From Ardenticatenaceae bacterium (GTDB taxonomy: Bacteria > Chloroflexota > Anaerolineae > Promineifilales > Promineifilaceae), in the NCBI GenBank assembly GCA_020634565.1, contig JACKBN010000004.1, positions 248,001 through 312,000 of the forward strand: a stretch of 64,000 nt of DNA, given 5' to 3'. The position numbers and the translations under genes were made by a program. This document shows, piece after piece, positions 44,108 through 53,630 of this stretch (positions within the stretch are counted from its first letter, which is position 1; each line of letters starts with the position of its first letter). The notes beneath the pieces are model-generated. The model did not search any database. It saw nothing but the letters and a program-made list of their open reading frames with translations, and was not told the origin of the DNA.

Positions 44108-44328
44108 AAAAACTCCTTTACACTTAATTTTGCTTGTACTGCTCCTGTACGTGCATATTTTCTTTGCCAACTTGATTGTACGCAGCTTGGTGGGACGCTG
44201 AACATTTTTAGGACTTCTGGTTCATTTTGTGAGAATGATGATGCTATTTTACTCACGAAACGCCTACATTTGCTGAATTATGGTTTCATGCTACTTTTCT
44301 GGGCAACTCAACGAGACAAGAGGAACGA

Positions 44329-44988
44329 ATGTCTATTTTGTTGTATGCGGTTTATACGGCCGTTCATCTCATCATCCTGCTCTGGGGCGTGCAAATCTGG
44401 CGACGCCACTACACAGTGAGCACCGCGATCCTCATTGCCATCTCCTTTGGCCTCTTTTACGACAATCTGATTTTGGCGCTGGGCACCTGGTTAGGCGAAG
44501 GACAACCTCTGCTGGCACTGAGTTGGCCTCGCTTCATTTTGCACCAACTTGTGCTGCCCTGGATGATTTTGGCGGCTTTTGATCAGGCGCGGCTGACGGA
44601 GGCTGGTTGGACGAAGTGGCGGTGGGGAAGGGGAACGGCCGTACTTCTTTCCATTCTCGTTATGATAGTGGGCATTCTCACCCGGCTGGTGCCGGTGGCG
44701 CTGGAACCGGAGCTGATGGACGGTGTGGTGCGCTACGTCGCCCGCAACGTTAGCGGCCCGCCAATTGTAAGCATCGTCAGCATTGGGCTGGTGGGCGTGA
44801 TGGGCATCAGCTGGTGGCGGCAGAAGCAGTGGCCCTGGCTCACGCTCATTGTCATCTTCGTGTTTATCGGTGAAGGCTACCCCAGCGAAGCCGTGCGCCG
44901 CGTGGTGGGCTCTGGCCTGGAAGCGGTGCTGATGGGGCTGCTCTACCTCACAACCGTTCGCTTTTGGTTGCCCCAAGCGCAGGAGTAA
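44329..44988 (+). CDS. Polytopic membrane protein, unknown function
   Basis: 219 residues with seven hydrophobic spans and short loops. GAGGAAC precedes ATG 44329. Divergent from the GH44 gene and followed directly by the 57-bp palindrome copy that carries an insertion sequence. No family is recognised. Confidence 0.7.
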   Translation: MSILLYAVYTAVHLIILLWGVQIWRRHYTVSTAILIAISFGLFYDNLILALGTWLGEGQPLLALSWPRFILHQLVLPWMILAAFDQARLTEAGWTKWRWGRGTAVLLSILVMIVGILTRLVPVALEPELMDGVVRYVARNVSGPPIVSIVSIGLVGVMGISWWRQKQWPWLTLIVIFVFIGEGYPSEAVRRVVGSGLEAVLMGLLYLTTVRFWLPQAQE

Positions 44989-44991
44989 ATC

Positions 44992-45022
44992 ATTTCCCCG
45001 GAAAATTCTCAAAAAGTTAAAT
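44992..45022 (+). repeat. 57-bp palindromic element, copy 3, left part (split by IS)
   Basis: ATTTCCCCGGAAA opens the element; it continues to the TAAAT at 45018-45022, where the insertion sequence begins. The right part is 46517-46542. Joined, with one TAAAT removed, they measure exactly 57 bp, like copies 1 and 2. Confidence 0.8.
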
Positions 45023-46511
45023 CTCTAGTTTCCCCTAACGCGGCATTGACAAAAGACTTTGAGCGATAGCTCAAAGCGGTGAACATTGAAAAATCGGTTG
45101 TAAAACCGTGTCAAATTGATGTGAATGGTTAAGTCGGCGCTTTTTGCCGCCGATGCGCCGCTACTCCCTTGGGCAAATGCGCCGTAACCGATGCTTTTTT
45201 GCGAAGTTGGGGGTCAGAGAGGGTATCTTTAGGAAAAAACTCGCCCGCTAAGACCCGACGCAGACGGCCAGATGTTTTTTTGGGCGTCTATCCCAAAAGC
45301 CAGTTGGCATCGGGGGTAAGACGGTCACCAGATAGGTCAAGATATTGGCCATCAATAAAGCCAGTTCTGGCAAACGAGCACAAGACTCTGGAGCAAAGAC
45401 GAATTGACGGTGCAAGCCTAACATCTGCTTGGCTACCAACGGGATTTGCTCTACCGACCACCGGTCTTGATACAGGCAGAAGATGGTCAAAGGGTCTGCC
45501 TGCTGCAGATTGGTTCCCAAAACCAGCGGCTTGTCATACAAAGGGTCGAAGAAAACCCAAAACGTGAAGGTTTCAGGTGCTTGCCCCGGTTTGTATGTTG
45601 ATGGAATCAACTCAACCCAGCCCTGGGCAACGATTTCGCGCCCCTGAAAATGAATGACTTCTTCTCTATCAGGTGGAGTCGCTTCTATCTCTTTTTCCAG
45701 ATGGGTGCGTGGCAAGGGGCGGACTTTTTCACCCCATTTGGGTCGGCAGCCGCGTCCTTTGTATTCTGGCAAGTAATTACGACGACCTGTGCAGTTAAGG
45801 GCCAGCCGAATCACATATTGCCCCATACCAACCGCCTGCATGTCACTGATTTCCACACCCGCATCGGCAATCGCCACTTCGCCCTCAGCCAAATGATGCT
45901 TGACCCAGCGCAAGGTATCAGCTTTGAGTGTGGCTTCGCTTCGGTCTTTCTTGTTGGTGCGAATGATTTGACGTAGCAGCGGAATGCGTTGCCCGTCAAC
46001 CTGCCCAACCTGGCAAATAACACCAAAACCAACACCACATAGTGCTCGTCCTGCCAAGCTGTGAAACATCTTTCCCGTCCATCCTTTAAGTTTGAACCGC
46101 CAAAATGCTGTCCAGTCAACGGCAACTGGTCGATACCCTTCATATTCATGGCTTTGCCATTTTCCTTCAGACAAAACATAGCTGTGCCATCGGGCAAGGC
46201 ATTCATTGATATACCAGACACCATGACGGAAGGCTCTCCATATCCGTCGGCTTTCTTCCGATGAAAACCCATTTGCTTTCAAGGCGGGGAAAATCGCGCC
46301 TCGGCTTTGCACAAATGAGCCATTTAGAATCGTCCACATCAATTGTAAAAGTGCGAGATTCGTACCCACGGGTACGGTTTGTACGATTATTTGTAAAACA
46401 TGTATAGTTTGAGTGATGGCGATTGACATTTTGCCCTCCTGTAGATTTCAGCACCTACAATTATGGGCTGGTTAATCGCCATCGTCACCTATCACTTAGC
46501 GGAAACAAAAG
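45023..46511 (-). mobile_element. IS4-family insertion sequence (1489 bp)
   Basis: Imperfect terminal inverted repeats: CTCTAGTTTCCCCTAA on the left and CTTTTGTTTCCGCTAA read inward on the right (13 of 16 match). A 5-bp target duplication TAAAT flanks it (45018-45022 and 46512-46516). One transposase gene on the minus strand. The 225 bp left of the gene holds hairpins, including CTTTGAGC/GCTCAAAG. No ACGGCCGT inside. Confidence 0.85.
45248..46429 (-). CDS. IS4-family DDE transposase
   Basis: 393 residues, intact. DDE residues: Asp in AVDWTAFWR, Asp in AIADAGVE, Glu in the IS4 signature Y-x2-R-x3-E-x6-K, seen as YQDRWSVEQIPLVAK. AGGAGGGC precedes the ATG. It lies alone within the element and is probably still able to act, since the frame is open and both ends are present. 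Confidence 0.92.
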   Translation of the reverse strand: MSIAITQTIHVLQIIVQTVPVGTNLALLQLMWTILNGSFVQSRGAIFPALKANGFSSEESRRIWRAFRHGVWYINECLARWHSYVLSEGKWQSHEYEGYRPVAVDWTAFWRFKLKGWTGKMFHSLAGRALCGVGFGVICQVGQVDGQRIPLLRQIIRTNKKDRSEATLKADTLRWVKHHLAEGEVAIADAGVEISDMQAVGMGQYVIRLALNCTGRRNYLPEYKGRGCRPKWGEKVRPLPRTHLEKEIEATPPDREEVIHFQGREIVAQGWVELIPSTYKPGQAPETFTFWVFFDPLYDKPLVLGTNLQQADPLTIFCLYQDRWSVEQIPLVAKQMLGLHRQFVFAPESCARLPELALLMANILTYLVTVLPPMPTGFWDRRPKKHLAVCVGS

Positions 46512-46516
46512 TAAAT

Positions 46517-46542
46517 TCCCCATGAACACTTTCCGGGGAAAT
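46517..46542 (+). repeat. 57-bp palindromic element, copy 3, right part
   Basis: Ends ACTTTCCGGGGAAAT (46528-46542), 12 bp before the VOC gene start, with GGAGAG between, matching the placement of copies 1 and 2. Confidence 0.8.
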
Positions 46543-46554
46543 TGGAGAGATAGT

Positions 46555-46977
46555 ATGAATCAAGCCATCATTCATATCGCCCTCGTCGTGCGAGATTATG
46601 ATGAGGCGATTGCCTTCTACACCGAAAAGCTCAACTTCAGCCTCATCGAAGACACCTACCAGCCGGAGCAGGACAAGCGCTGGGTGGTGGTGGCCCCGCC
46701 GGGTGGCAGCGGCACCACGCTGCTGCTGGCTCGCGCCTCAAAGCCGGAGCAGGAGCCATTCATTGGCAACCAAACCGGCGGGCGCGTCTTCCTCTTCCTG
46801 CACACCGATGACTTTTGGCGCGATTACGAAGCGATGCGGGCCAAAGGCATCCAGTTCATCCGCGAACCGAAGGAAGCTGAGTATGGCACCGTCGCCGTTT
46901 TTGCCGATTTGTACGGCAATCTGTGGGATTTGCTCCAGCTCAAAGAGGGCCATCCAGTGCGCCAAAGAATCTCCTAA
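46555..46977 (+). CDS. VOC-family protein (glyoxalase/bleomycin-resistance fold)
   Basis: 140 residues. Two beta-alpha-beta-beta-beta modules: IIHIALVVRDYDEAIAFYTEKLNF (metal-ligand His near the N-terminus) and GRVFLFLHTDDFWRDYEAMRAKGIQFI...VAVFADLYGNLWDLLQ. Related to dioxygenase/glyoxalase-like enzymes and antibiotic-binding proteins; substrate unknown. GGAGAG after the split 57-bp palindrome provides the ribosome site; in-frame codons upstream lie inside the IS end. The IS insertion has probably cut it off from its original promoter. Confidence 0.88.
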   Translation: MNQAIIHIALVVRDYDEAIAFYTEKLNFSLIEDTYQPEQDKRWVVVAPPGGSGTTLLLARASKPEQEPFIGNQTGGRVFLFLHTDDFWRDYEAMRAKGIQFIREPKEAEYGTVAVFADLYGNLWDLLQLKEGHPVRQRIS

Positions 46978-47027
46978 TAGTTGGTAATGTTGTTGTTATT
47001 GTGTCCCTAGTCGCTTATTCCTTCACC

Positions 47028-47128
47028 GCCGGAGGCTAAAGCCATCCGGCTAGCTGTGGAAGCCCAAATGGGCTCGAAAAACAGGCTCTTTGAGCCTTTC
47101 ATAGATAGCGGGGGCGTTTACGCCTCCG
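47028..47128. repeat. Cluster of short hairpins
   Basis: Successive hairpins GCCGGAGGCTAAAGCCATCC-type (47028-47050), AGCCCAAATGGGCT (47061-47074), AGGCTCTTTGAGCCT (47083-47097) and GGGGGCGTTTACGCCTCC fill the gap before the ABC exporter gene. Confidence 0.6.
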
Positions 47129-47210
47129 CGTGCTTGGCGGATAAACCCAGCGTGCCATCACCCTCATCTCACCTCTTGCCAAAACTATTTTTCGTGATAC
47201 GTTCCAGTTC

Positions 47211-49022
47211 ATGACATCAATCAACACAACTTTAGAACCGCCCGAAGTGCCGGTGGTGGCGCGGGGCGACCGGGACACCTGGCGCATTTTGTGGCGGGCG
47301 TTTGGCTATTTACGGCCGTATCGCAACCTCGTCATCGGCACCTACTTCACCATGCTGGTCATCGACGGGCTGAGCCTGGTGATCCCCCAATTTATCCGGC
47401 AAATTATTGACCGGGGCATTCGCCAGCAGGAGATTGGCTTTTTGGGTTGGTCGGTGCTGGCGCTGCTGGGGCTGACGCTGATCAAGGGCGTTTTTACCTA
47501 CTTTCAGGGGCGCTGGACTGAGGTTGCCTCCCAAACCGTGGCCTACGACCTGCGCAACGCCATTCAGAACAAGCTCACCGTCCTGCCCTTTTCTTATCAT
47601 GATCGCACTGAAGCGGGCCAGCTGCTCTCCCGCGCCATTCAGGATGTGGAGCGGCTGCGCTTTCTTACCGGGCGGGCCGCTTTTCGCATCATCGACGGCG
47701 CGTTTTTGCTGGTGACAACGGCCGTTGTTCTCTTCATCATGAGTCCGAATTTGGCGCTGCTGGTGATGCTGACCATGCCGCTGCTGGTCTGGCGCTCACT
47801 CAGCTTTGGCCGCCGCTTCCGCCCGCTTTCCCTGGCGATTCAGGACCAGCTGGCGGTGCTGACCACCAACCTGGAGCAAAATTTGCGTGGGGCGCGGGTG
47901 GTCAAGGCGTTTGCCCAGGAGGATGCGGAAATCGGCCGTTTTGTGAAAGAAAACGAGTACTGGTTCGGCCTGTCGGCACTGTCGTCCCGGCTGCAAGCGA
48001 TTAATATTCCCATGATGGATTTGATTGCCAACCTGGGCACCGTGGCCGTGATTGGCTATGGCGGCTGGCTGGTGACGCAAAATCAGCTGACGCTGGGTGA
48101 ACTGGTCGCCTTTACCACCTACCTGGGCCAGCTCACCACGCCGGTGCGCCGCATCGGGCTGGTGCTGCCGGCCATCATCATGGCGTCGGCTTCTGGCGAG
48201 CGCATCTTTGAAATTCTGGACCAGATTCCTGACGTGAAGGACGCGCCGGATGCCGTTGATTTGCCCAAAATTCAGGGCCGGGTGCAGTTTGATGATGTCT
48301 CGTTTGGTTACCTGAAGCGGCACCGGGTGCTGCAAAATATCAGCTTTGCCGCCGAGCCGGGGCAGGTGATTGCCCTACTGGGTGCGACCGGCTCCGGCAA
48401 GTCCACCATCATGAATTTGCTGCCGCGCTTTTACGATCCGACGGCCGGGCGAGTGCTGGTGGATGGCCACGATCTGCGCCAGGTAACGCTGGCGTCTTTG
48501 CGCAGCCAGATGGGCATTGTGCTGCAAGAGACGACGCTGTTTGCTGCCACCATCGGTGAAAACATCGCCTTTAGCCAGCCTGAGGCCACTGAGGATGACA
48601 TTATCGCGGCGGCCAAAGCGGCGCAGGCGCACGACTTCATTAGTGAGCTGCCCAAAGGCTACGAGACGCACGTGGGCGAGCGAGGGGTCACGCTCTCTGG
48701 TGGGCAAAAGCAGCGCATCGCCATCGCTCGCGCCCTGCTGGCCAATCCGGCCATCCTCATTTTGGATGACGCAACGGCCAGTGTGGACACGCAAACGGAG
48801 CGTCTGATTCAGACGGCGCTGGGGAATTTGATGAACGGCCGTACGACCTTTGTCATTGCCCACCGCCTGAGCACCGTGCGCCGTGCCGACCAGATTTTGG
48901 TGCTGGAAAAAGGCCAGATCGTGGCCCGCGGCACGCATGATGAGCTGCTGGCGCAATCGGCCCATTACCAGGAAATTTATAACAAGCAGCTACGGCCGCA
49001 GGAGAGGGAAGTGAGCAAGTAG
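47211..49022 (+). CDS. ABC exporter, half-transporter 1 of a pair
   Basis: 603 residues. An N-terminal six-span exporter domain (about 30-325) is followed by an NBD: Walker A GATGSGKST, Q-loop VLQETTLF, signature TLSGGQKQRIAIARALL, Walker B AILILDDATASVD, switch IAHRLSTV. Walker B has Asp (DD) where the catalytic Glu is usual, so this may be the degenerate half of a heterodimer, as in BmrC/TM287-like pairs. Its last codons (VSK and stop) lie inside a repeat. Confidence 0.92.
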   Translation: MTSINTTLEPPEVPVVARGDRDTWRILWRAFGYLRPYRNLVIGTYFTMLVIDGLSLVIPQFIRQIIDRGIRQQEIGFLGWSVLALLGLTLIKGVFTYFQGRWTEVASQTVAYDLRNAIQNKLTVLPFSYHDRTEAGQLLSRAIQDVERLRFLTGRAAFRIIDGAFLLVTTAVVLFIMSPNLALLVMLTMPLLVWRSLSFGRRFRPLSLAIQDQLAVLTTNLEQNLRGARVVKAFAQEDAEIGRFVKENEYWFGLSALSSRLQAINIPMMDLIANLGTVAVIGYGGWLVTQNQLTLGELVAFTTYLGQLTTPVRRIGLVLPAIIMASASGERIFEILDQIPDVKDAPDAVDLPKIQGRVQFDDVSFGYLKRHRVLQNISFAAEPGQVIALLGATGSGKSTIMNLLPRFYDPTAGRVLVDGHDLRQVTLASLRSQMGIVLQETTLFAATIGENIAFSQPEATEDDIIAAAKAAQAHDFISELPKGYETHVGERGVTLSGGQKQRIAIARALLANPAILILDDATASVDTQTERLIQTALGNLMNGRTTFVIAHRLSTVRRADQILVLEKGQIVARGTHDELLAQSAHYQEIYNKQLRPQEREVSK

Positions 49023-49079
49023 GCAAGTTTGCAAGTGGGCAAGTCACTTGCACACCTGCACACTTGCCTACTTGCTCAC
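49011..49079. repeat. 69-bp inverted repeat overlapping a gene end
   Basis: GTGAGCAAGTAGGCAAG (49011-49027) and its exact complement (49063-49079). The left arm encodes the final residues and stop codon of the first ABC exporter; the right arm ends 11 bp before the second. Confidence 0.8.
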
Positions 49080-49090
49080 AAAGGTTTTCT

Positions 49091-50919
49091 ATGAGTTTTT
49101 CAATTGGATCAACAAGCCCAAACATGGGGCCGCGTGGGGCATTGGATCGATTTGGCCAGGAAGAAAGCGGGCAGCTGTTTAATCAGCGGGTTGTGGGGCG
49201 GATGCTGGCGTATTTGCAGCCATACGGCCGTTATATGGCTTTGGCTGTCTTTTTTATGCTGATTACCACTGGGCTGACGCTGCTGGTGCCTTACCTGATG
49301 AAAATTGCCATCGACGAGACGATTGCTCAGGGCGATACAGATGGTTTGATTCGTGTAGCCAGTTATATTGCCGGATCGTTTGTGTTGCTGTATGGCACAT
49401 CGGCTGGGCAGCGATATTTGCTAGGCTGGGTTGGGCAGCGGGTGCTGGCCAACTTGCGCGAGCACATGTTCCGCCATTTGCAGGCGCTGCCGCTGGCCTA
49501 CCACGACACGCACATCGTCGGCGTCACCGTCTCGCGGGTGATGAACGACGTGGCCGTCATCAACGATTTGTTGTCGCAGGGGCTGGTGACGCTGATTGGC
49601 GACCTGCTGGTGCTGGTGGGCATCATTATCGTCATGCTCTCCATGAGTCCGCGATTGGCACTCATCACTTTCACCGTTTTGCCGCTGATGGTGCTGGTGA
49701 CGGTGCTGTTTTCGCGTCGGGCCAAGGTGGCGTTCCGGCGCACGCGCTCCAGCGTGGCGGCGGTGGTAGGCGATTTGGCGGAGGGCATTGCCGGGATGCG
49801 CGTCATCCAGGCGTTTGCCCAGGAAGAGGTGGCCCAAGCCCGCTTTGATGCCATCAACGAGACAAATCGGGTCGCCAACGTGGATGCGATGTCGCTTTCG
49901 TTTGTCTTTTTGCCCTCGATTGAGTTTATGGGGATGCTGGCAACGGCCGTTGTGCTTTGGTTTGGGGGTGTGGCGGTGAGCCGGGGCGAGGTGACGCTGG
50001 GTGTGCTGGTCGCGTTTTTGGCGTACGTGACCCGCTTTTTCCAGCCGATCCAGGAGCTGAGCCAGCTGTACACCACGATGCAATCGGCAATGGCGGGTGG
50101 GGAGCAGGTGATTCGCCTGATCGACACCGAGCCGTCCGTGGCCGACGCGCCGGACGCCAGCGAGATGCCGCTCGTGCGCGGTGAGGTGGAACTGCGCGAC
50201 GTTTCGTTCCGCTACCGGCCGGAAACGCCGGAGGTGCTGCACCACATCAACCTGCACATCGCCGCTGGGCAGACGGTGGCTTTGGTGGGGCCAACGGGCG
50301 CGGGCAAAAGCTCCATCGCCAACCTAATTGCCCGTTTTACGACGCTACCGAGGGGCAGGTACTGATTGACGGCATTGATGTGCAATCGGTGCAGCAGCAG
50401 TCCTTACGGGCGCAGACGGGCATCGTGTCGCAGGACCCATTCCTTTTTTCGGGCACCATTGGCGATAATATTCGTTTTGGCAATGAGGCGGCGGCGGAAA
50501 CGGCCGTTATCGAAGCCGCCAAGCTGGCCAACGCCCACGAATTTATCGCCGCTCTGCCGGACGGCTACGAGACGCAGATTTTGGAAGGTGGGGTGAATAT
50601 CTCGCTGGGGCAGCGGCAGCTCATCTGCATTGCCCGCGCCGTGCTGGCCGATCCGCGCCTGCTCATTCTGGACGAGGCGACGGCCAATGTGGACACGCTC
50701 ACCGAGGCGCTCATCCAGGAGGCGCTGGAGCGGTTGCTGCAAGGGCGCACGGCAATTGTGATTGCCCATCGGCTCAGTACGATTCGTCGGGCAGATTTGA
50801 TTTGCGTGGTGGAAGACGGCCGTATTGTGGAGCAAGGCATCCATGAGGATTTGTTGGCGCAAAAGGGCCTGTACCGCGAACTGTATGAACGCCAATTTGT
50901 GAATGACGCACTGTCGTGA
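49091..50919 (+). pseudogene. ABC exporter, half-transporter 2, frameshifted
   Basis: The frame from ATG 49091 encodes the membrane domain and Walker A (VGPTGAGKSS), then runs to a premature stop at 50365. The missing part resumes in the next frame: YDATEGQVLIDGI, Q-loop VSQDPFLF, signature ISLGQRQLICIARAVL, Walker B LLILDEATANVD with the catalytic Glu present, and IAHRLSTI, to 50919. One T lost from the TTTT run at 50335-50338 explains it. Restored, the protein would be about 609 residues, the catalytic partner of half-transporter 1. A homopolymer sequencing error is as likely as a real mutation. Confidence 0.85.
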
Positions 50920-50923
50920 CACT

Positions 50924-50981
50924 GTAGGGGTAGACCCCCGTGTCTACCCCAATTGGGGCAGGCACGGGGGCCTGCCCCTAC
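50924..50981. repeat. GTAGGGGTAGACCCCC...GGGGCAGGC intergenic repeat
   Basis: GTAGGGG at one end and CCCCTAC at the other, with inner GTCTACCCC/GGGGCAGGC blocks. It starts 4 bp after the exporter stop. Confidence 0.7.
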
Positions 50982-51008
50982 CCAATCGCCAAATGGTGGG
51001 AAATCAAA

Positions 51009-51860
51009 ATGAACGTCAAATTATTTAAGACCCCCAACGATTTTTTGGACGCGGCGCTGGATTATTTGGAAGCGCATGAAGTGCTCAATGGCCTCATGTT
51101 GGGCATCGTTTTTCGTCTGAGTCATAGCGCACCCCGGCGGCGGAATCGGCCGTTTTTGGCGGTGGTGGAGGATGGCGGCGAGCTGGTCGGCGCAGCGGTG
51201 ATGACCCCGCCGCGCAAAATGGTGCTGTATAGCCATCTGGCCGATTGCCAGCCAGTGGTCGAGGCGTTGCACGAGGCGATGGCGGGTCGCTGGACGGTGC
51301 CGGCGCTGCTGGGTCCAGCCAACGTGGCGGATGCGTGGGCCAAGCTGTGGGAGCAGGCGAACAATCGGCCAGCCAAACCCGGCATGATGCAGCGCGTGTT
51401 TGAGCTGCGGCAGGTGCAGCCGCTTACATTGCCATCGGGCAAGCTGCGTCTCGCCGCTGCCGATGATTTTGAGCGCGTTGTGGCGTGGATTCAGGGTTTT
51501 CATGTAGACGCCAACATTCAGGATGATTCCGAATCAGCGGAGCTGCTGGCGCGGGGCAAGATGCAGAATGGCGACCTATTTTTGTGGGAGAATGAAGCGG
51601 GTGAGCCGGTGACGATGGCGTCCAAAGCGCGCCCGACGCGGCACGGCATCACCGTTACGCTCGTCTACACGCCTGCCGATTTGCACGGTCGTGGTTACGC
51701 CACCGCCTGCGTCGCCACGCTCAGCCAGCAGCTTTTGGATGATGGTTTCCAATTTTGTACGCTTTTTACTGATTTGGGCAATCCGGTATCTAATTATATT
51801 TATGAGAAAATTGGGTATACGGCCGTTGCCGATTTCCACGAATACTATTTTGATGGATGA
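51009..51860 (+). CDS. GNAT-family N-acetyltransferase
   Basis: 283 residues. The N-terminal half is a degenerate GNAT-like domain (ELVGAAVMTPPRKMV). The C-terminal half has the acetyl-CoA site VTLVYTPADLHGRGYATACVATLS and FTDLGNPVSNYIYEKIGYTAVADF. Substrate unknown. Start at ATG 51009, with GGTGGG about 8 bp upstream; earlier in-frame codons lie in the repeat. One ACGGCCGT near the 3' end. Confidence 0.85.
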   Translation: MNVKLFKTPNDFLDAALDYLEAHEVLNGLMLGIVFRLSHSAPRRRNRPFLAVVEDGGELVGAAVMTPPRKMVLYSHLADCQPVVEALHEAMAGRWTVPALLGPANVADAWAKLWEQANNRPAKPGMMQRVFELRQVQPLTLPSGKLRLAAADDFERVVAWIQGFHVDANIQDDSESAELLARGKMQNGDLFLWENEAGEPVTMASKARPTRHGITVTLVYTPADLHGRGYATACVATLSQQLLDDGFQFCTLFTDLGNPVSNYIYEKIGYTAVADFHEYYFDG

Positions 51861-51928
51861 TTTAATTCAATTTCTCCTAATGGTTGGAAGTAAATGACTG
51901 GTTTAGAGGATTTTATTTTAACCTCGCC

Positions 51929-52255
51929 CTAATCTCCCATAAGAAAATAATGATCGCCTTCGAAGAAAAATGAGTCGATGTTTCCGAGATCATTTTCACC
52001 ATTGGCATCCAAATATTTAGATGAGTTTTTTACATCCCATTCAATCGTTTTTATATCTGGAAAATCTATCATAGCCATTTTGTAGCAATACATTTCATGA
52101 GGTTCCGGCAATCTATAAAGAGGGTGCTTTTCAGTAAGCACGACTTCGAGGATAAGCAAGAATTCGTTTTGTGACTCTCGGATTTCCAAAACGAAACTGT
52201 CTTCTAGATAAACATTTTGGAAGCCTTCAAATTCGTAATAATGATGTTTTTCCAT
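51929..52255 (-). CDS. Hypothetical acidic protein
   Basis: 108 residues, acidic and rich in aromatics (MEKHHYYEFEGFQNVYLED, FFFEGDHYFLMGD). No signal, no membrane span, no ribosome site visible. AT-rich compared with neighbours and without ACGGCCGT, so possibly acquired with or near the adjacent insertion sequence. It resembles in size and composition small orphan immunity-like proteins, but that is not evidence of function. Confidence 0.5.
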   Translation of the reverse strand: MEKHHYYEFEGFQNVYLEDSFVLEIRESQNEFLLILEVVLTEKHPLYRLPEPHEMYCYKMAMIDFPDIKTIEWDVKNSSKYLDANGENDLGNIDSFFFEGDHYFLMGD

Positions 52256-52336
52256 AGCTTATTTTGCATTTCCCAAAAGGTGATGGCGAAAATCGACAAC
52301 GGCTGAATTTTAGCAGAGTCATTCAGCCAGCCAATT

Positions 52337-53612
52337 CAGGGCTTTTCAGTAAAAACGAAAAAGAAGAAAAAACACCTGAACTTGGTAAAGTTAATTGTCC
52401 GAAAAACCAACCAAGACAGGTGAATAATGCAGTGTATCATATTGAAAGCCAATGAAGTAGATGGAATTGTGTTCAACTTAGCCGATTTAGCCCAATACCT
52501 CAACCAGTTAACAGACCGACGCGACAACAGAGGGAAAGTATACGACCTCGGCACGATTTTGAGCATGATTGTGCTCGCCCGATTGTCTGGCCAAGATAAA
52601 CCGTACGGGATTTTTGAGTGGATCAAAAATCGGCAAGAAGCCTTGGCCACCATATTCTCTTTAAAGAGGAAGCGAACCCCTTGTTTGAACACCCTGCGCA
52701 CGATATTGGGCAAGGTGGTGTCTCTCGATGAATTAGAGCAGGCGTTACGACACTATTTGCACCTCAGATATGGGGGTCAAAGCAGCGTGTTTATTTGCAT
52801 TGATGGCAAAACGATGCGCGGAACGATTCCCAAAGAGTATACCCAAGGGGTTCATTTGCTGTCTGCTTATCTAGCAGAAGATGGCATCGTTCTCAAACAG
52901 GTCGCGGTCGAGTCGAAAGAGAACGAAATCAGTGCCAGTGGTCCGCTTTTGGATGAACTTTATCTCAAAGACAAGGTGGTTTGTGCGGATGCCCTGCACA
53001 CTCAACGAGCCTTCTGTGTGCAAATTTTATCCAGTGGGGGTGCTTATCTGCTGTTTGCCAAAAAGAATCAGTCCACACTTTTAGCCGATATTAAGCAGTT
53101 TTTTGTCCCGCCGCGTCAGGCAACGGGCTGGCATATCACCCACTTGCCGCGTACGGTGGCAACTTGGAAGAACAAATCTCACGGGCGTATCGAGCGACGC
53201 ACACTAACGCTCATCGCGGATGATGACCGATTTGTGGATTGGCCTGGGCTTGTACAGGTTTTTAAGTTGGAACGTTACACCAAGAAGCTCACCACCGGTG
53301 TGGAAACCAGTGAAATTGTGTACGGTTTAACCAGTTGTGCGGTGCACAAAGCGGATGCATCTCAAGTTTTAGCCTGGACGCGTCTCTATTGGCAGATTGA
53401 AAATGGGGTTCATCATCGCCGCGATGTGACGCTGCAAGAAGATGCAACGCGTATCGCCAAGCCACCATTGGCTTAAGCCATCTCTATTATCAATAATTTC
53501 GTGATTGGGTTGGTTAACAAACTGGGCTACGCCAATTTAGCATCTGCCCGGCGTTATTTTGATGCTTCTATTGCCGTGCAGATGTTTCAGTGATTTTTAC
53601 TGAAAAGCCCTG
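52337..53612 (+). mobile_element. ISAs1-family insertion sequence (1276 bp)
   Basis: Perfect 19-bp terminal inverted repeats, CAGGGCTTTTCAGTAAAAA (52337-52355) and its complement (53594-53612). A perfect 10-bp target duplication CCAGCCAATT flanks it (52327-52336 and 53613-53622). One transposase gene. No ACGGCCGT inside. Intact ends and duplication indicate a recent insertion, 8 bp upstream of the serS promoter. Confidence 0.95.
52427..53593 (+). pseudogene. ISAs1-family transposase with in-frame stop
   Basis: The frame from ATG 52427 gives DDE features of ISAs1/H-repeat transposases: FICIDGKTMRGTIP, KENEISASGPLLDEL, VVCADALHTQRAFC, LLFAKKNQSTL, and YWQIENGVHHRRDV with the final Glu. It meets TAA at 53474-53476. 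Beyond it the same frame continues for 38 codons (AISIINNFVIGLVNKLGY, then LASARRYFD) to a TGA at 53591. The nonsense codon removes a conserved C-terminal helix; whether the short product works is unknown. Confidence 0.85.
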
Positions 53613-53630
53613 CCAGCCAATTACCATTTG

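Noticed and set aside
45169..45567. 132-codon plus-strand frame over the IS4 transposase end
   Set aside because: It crosses the IS internal region opposite a clear DDE transposase and is a shadow.
49091..50919. Programmed frameshift to explain the split ABC exporter
   Set aside because: The slip site is only a TTTT run without a stimulatory structure I can see, and exporters are not known to use this; deletion or sequencing error is simpler.
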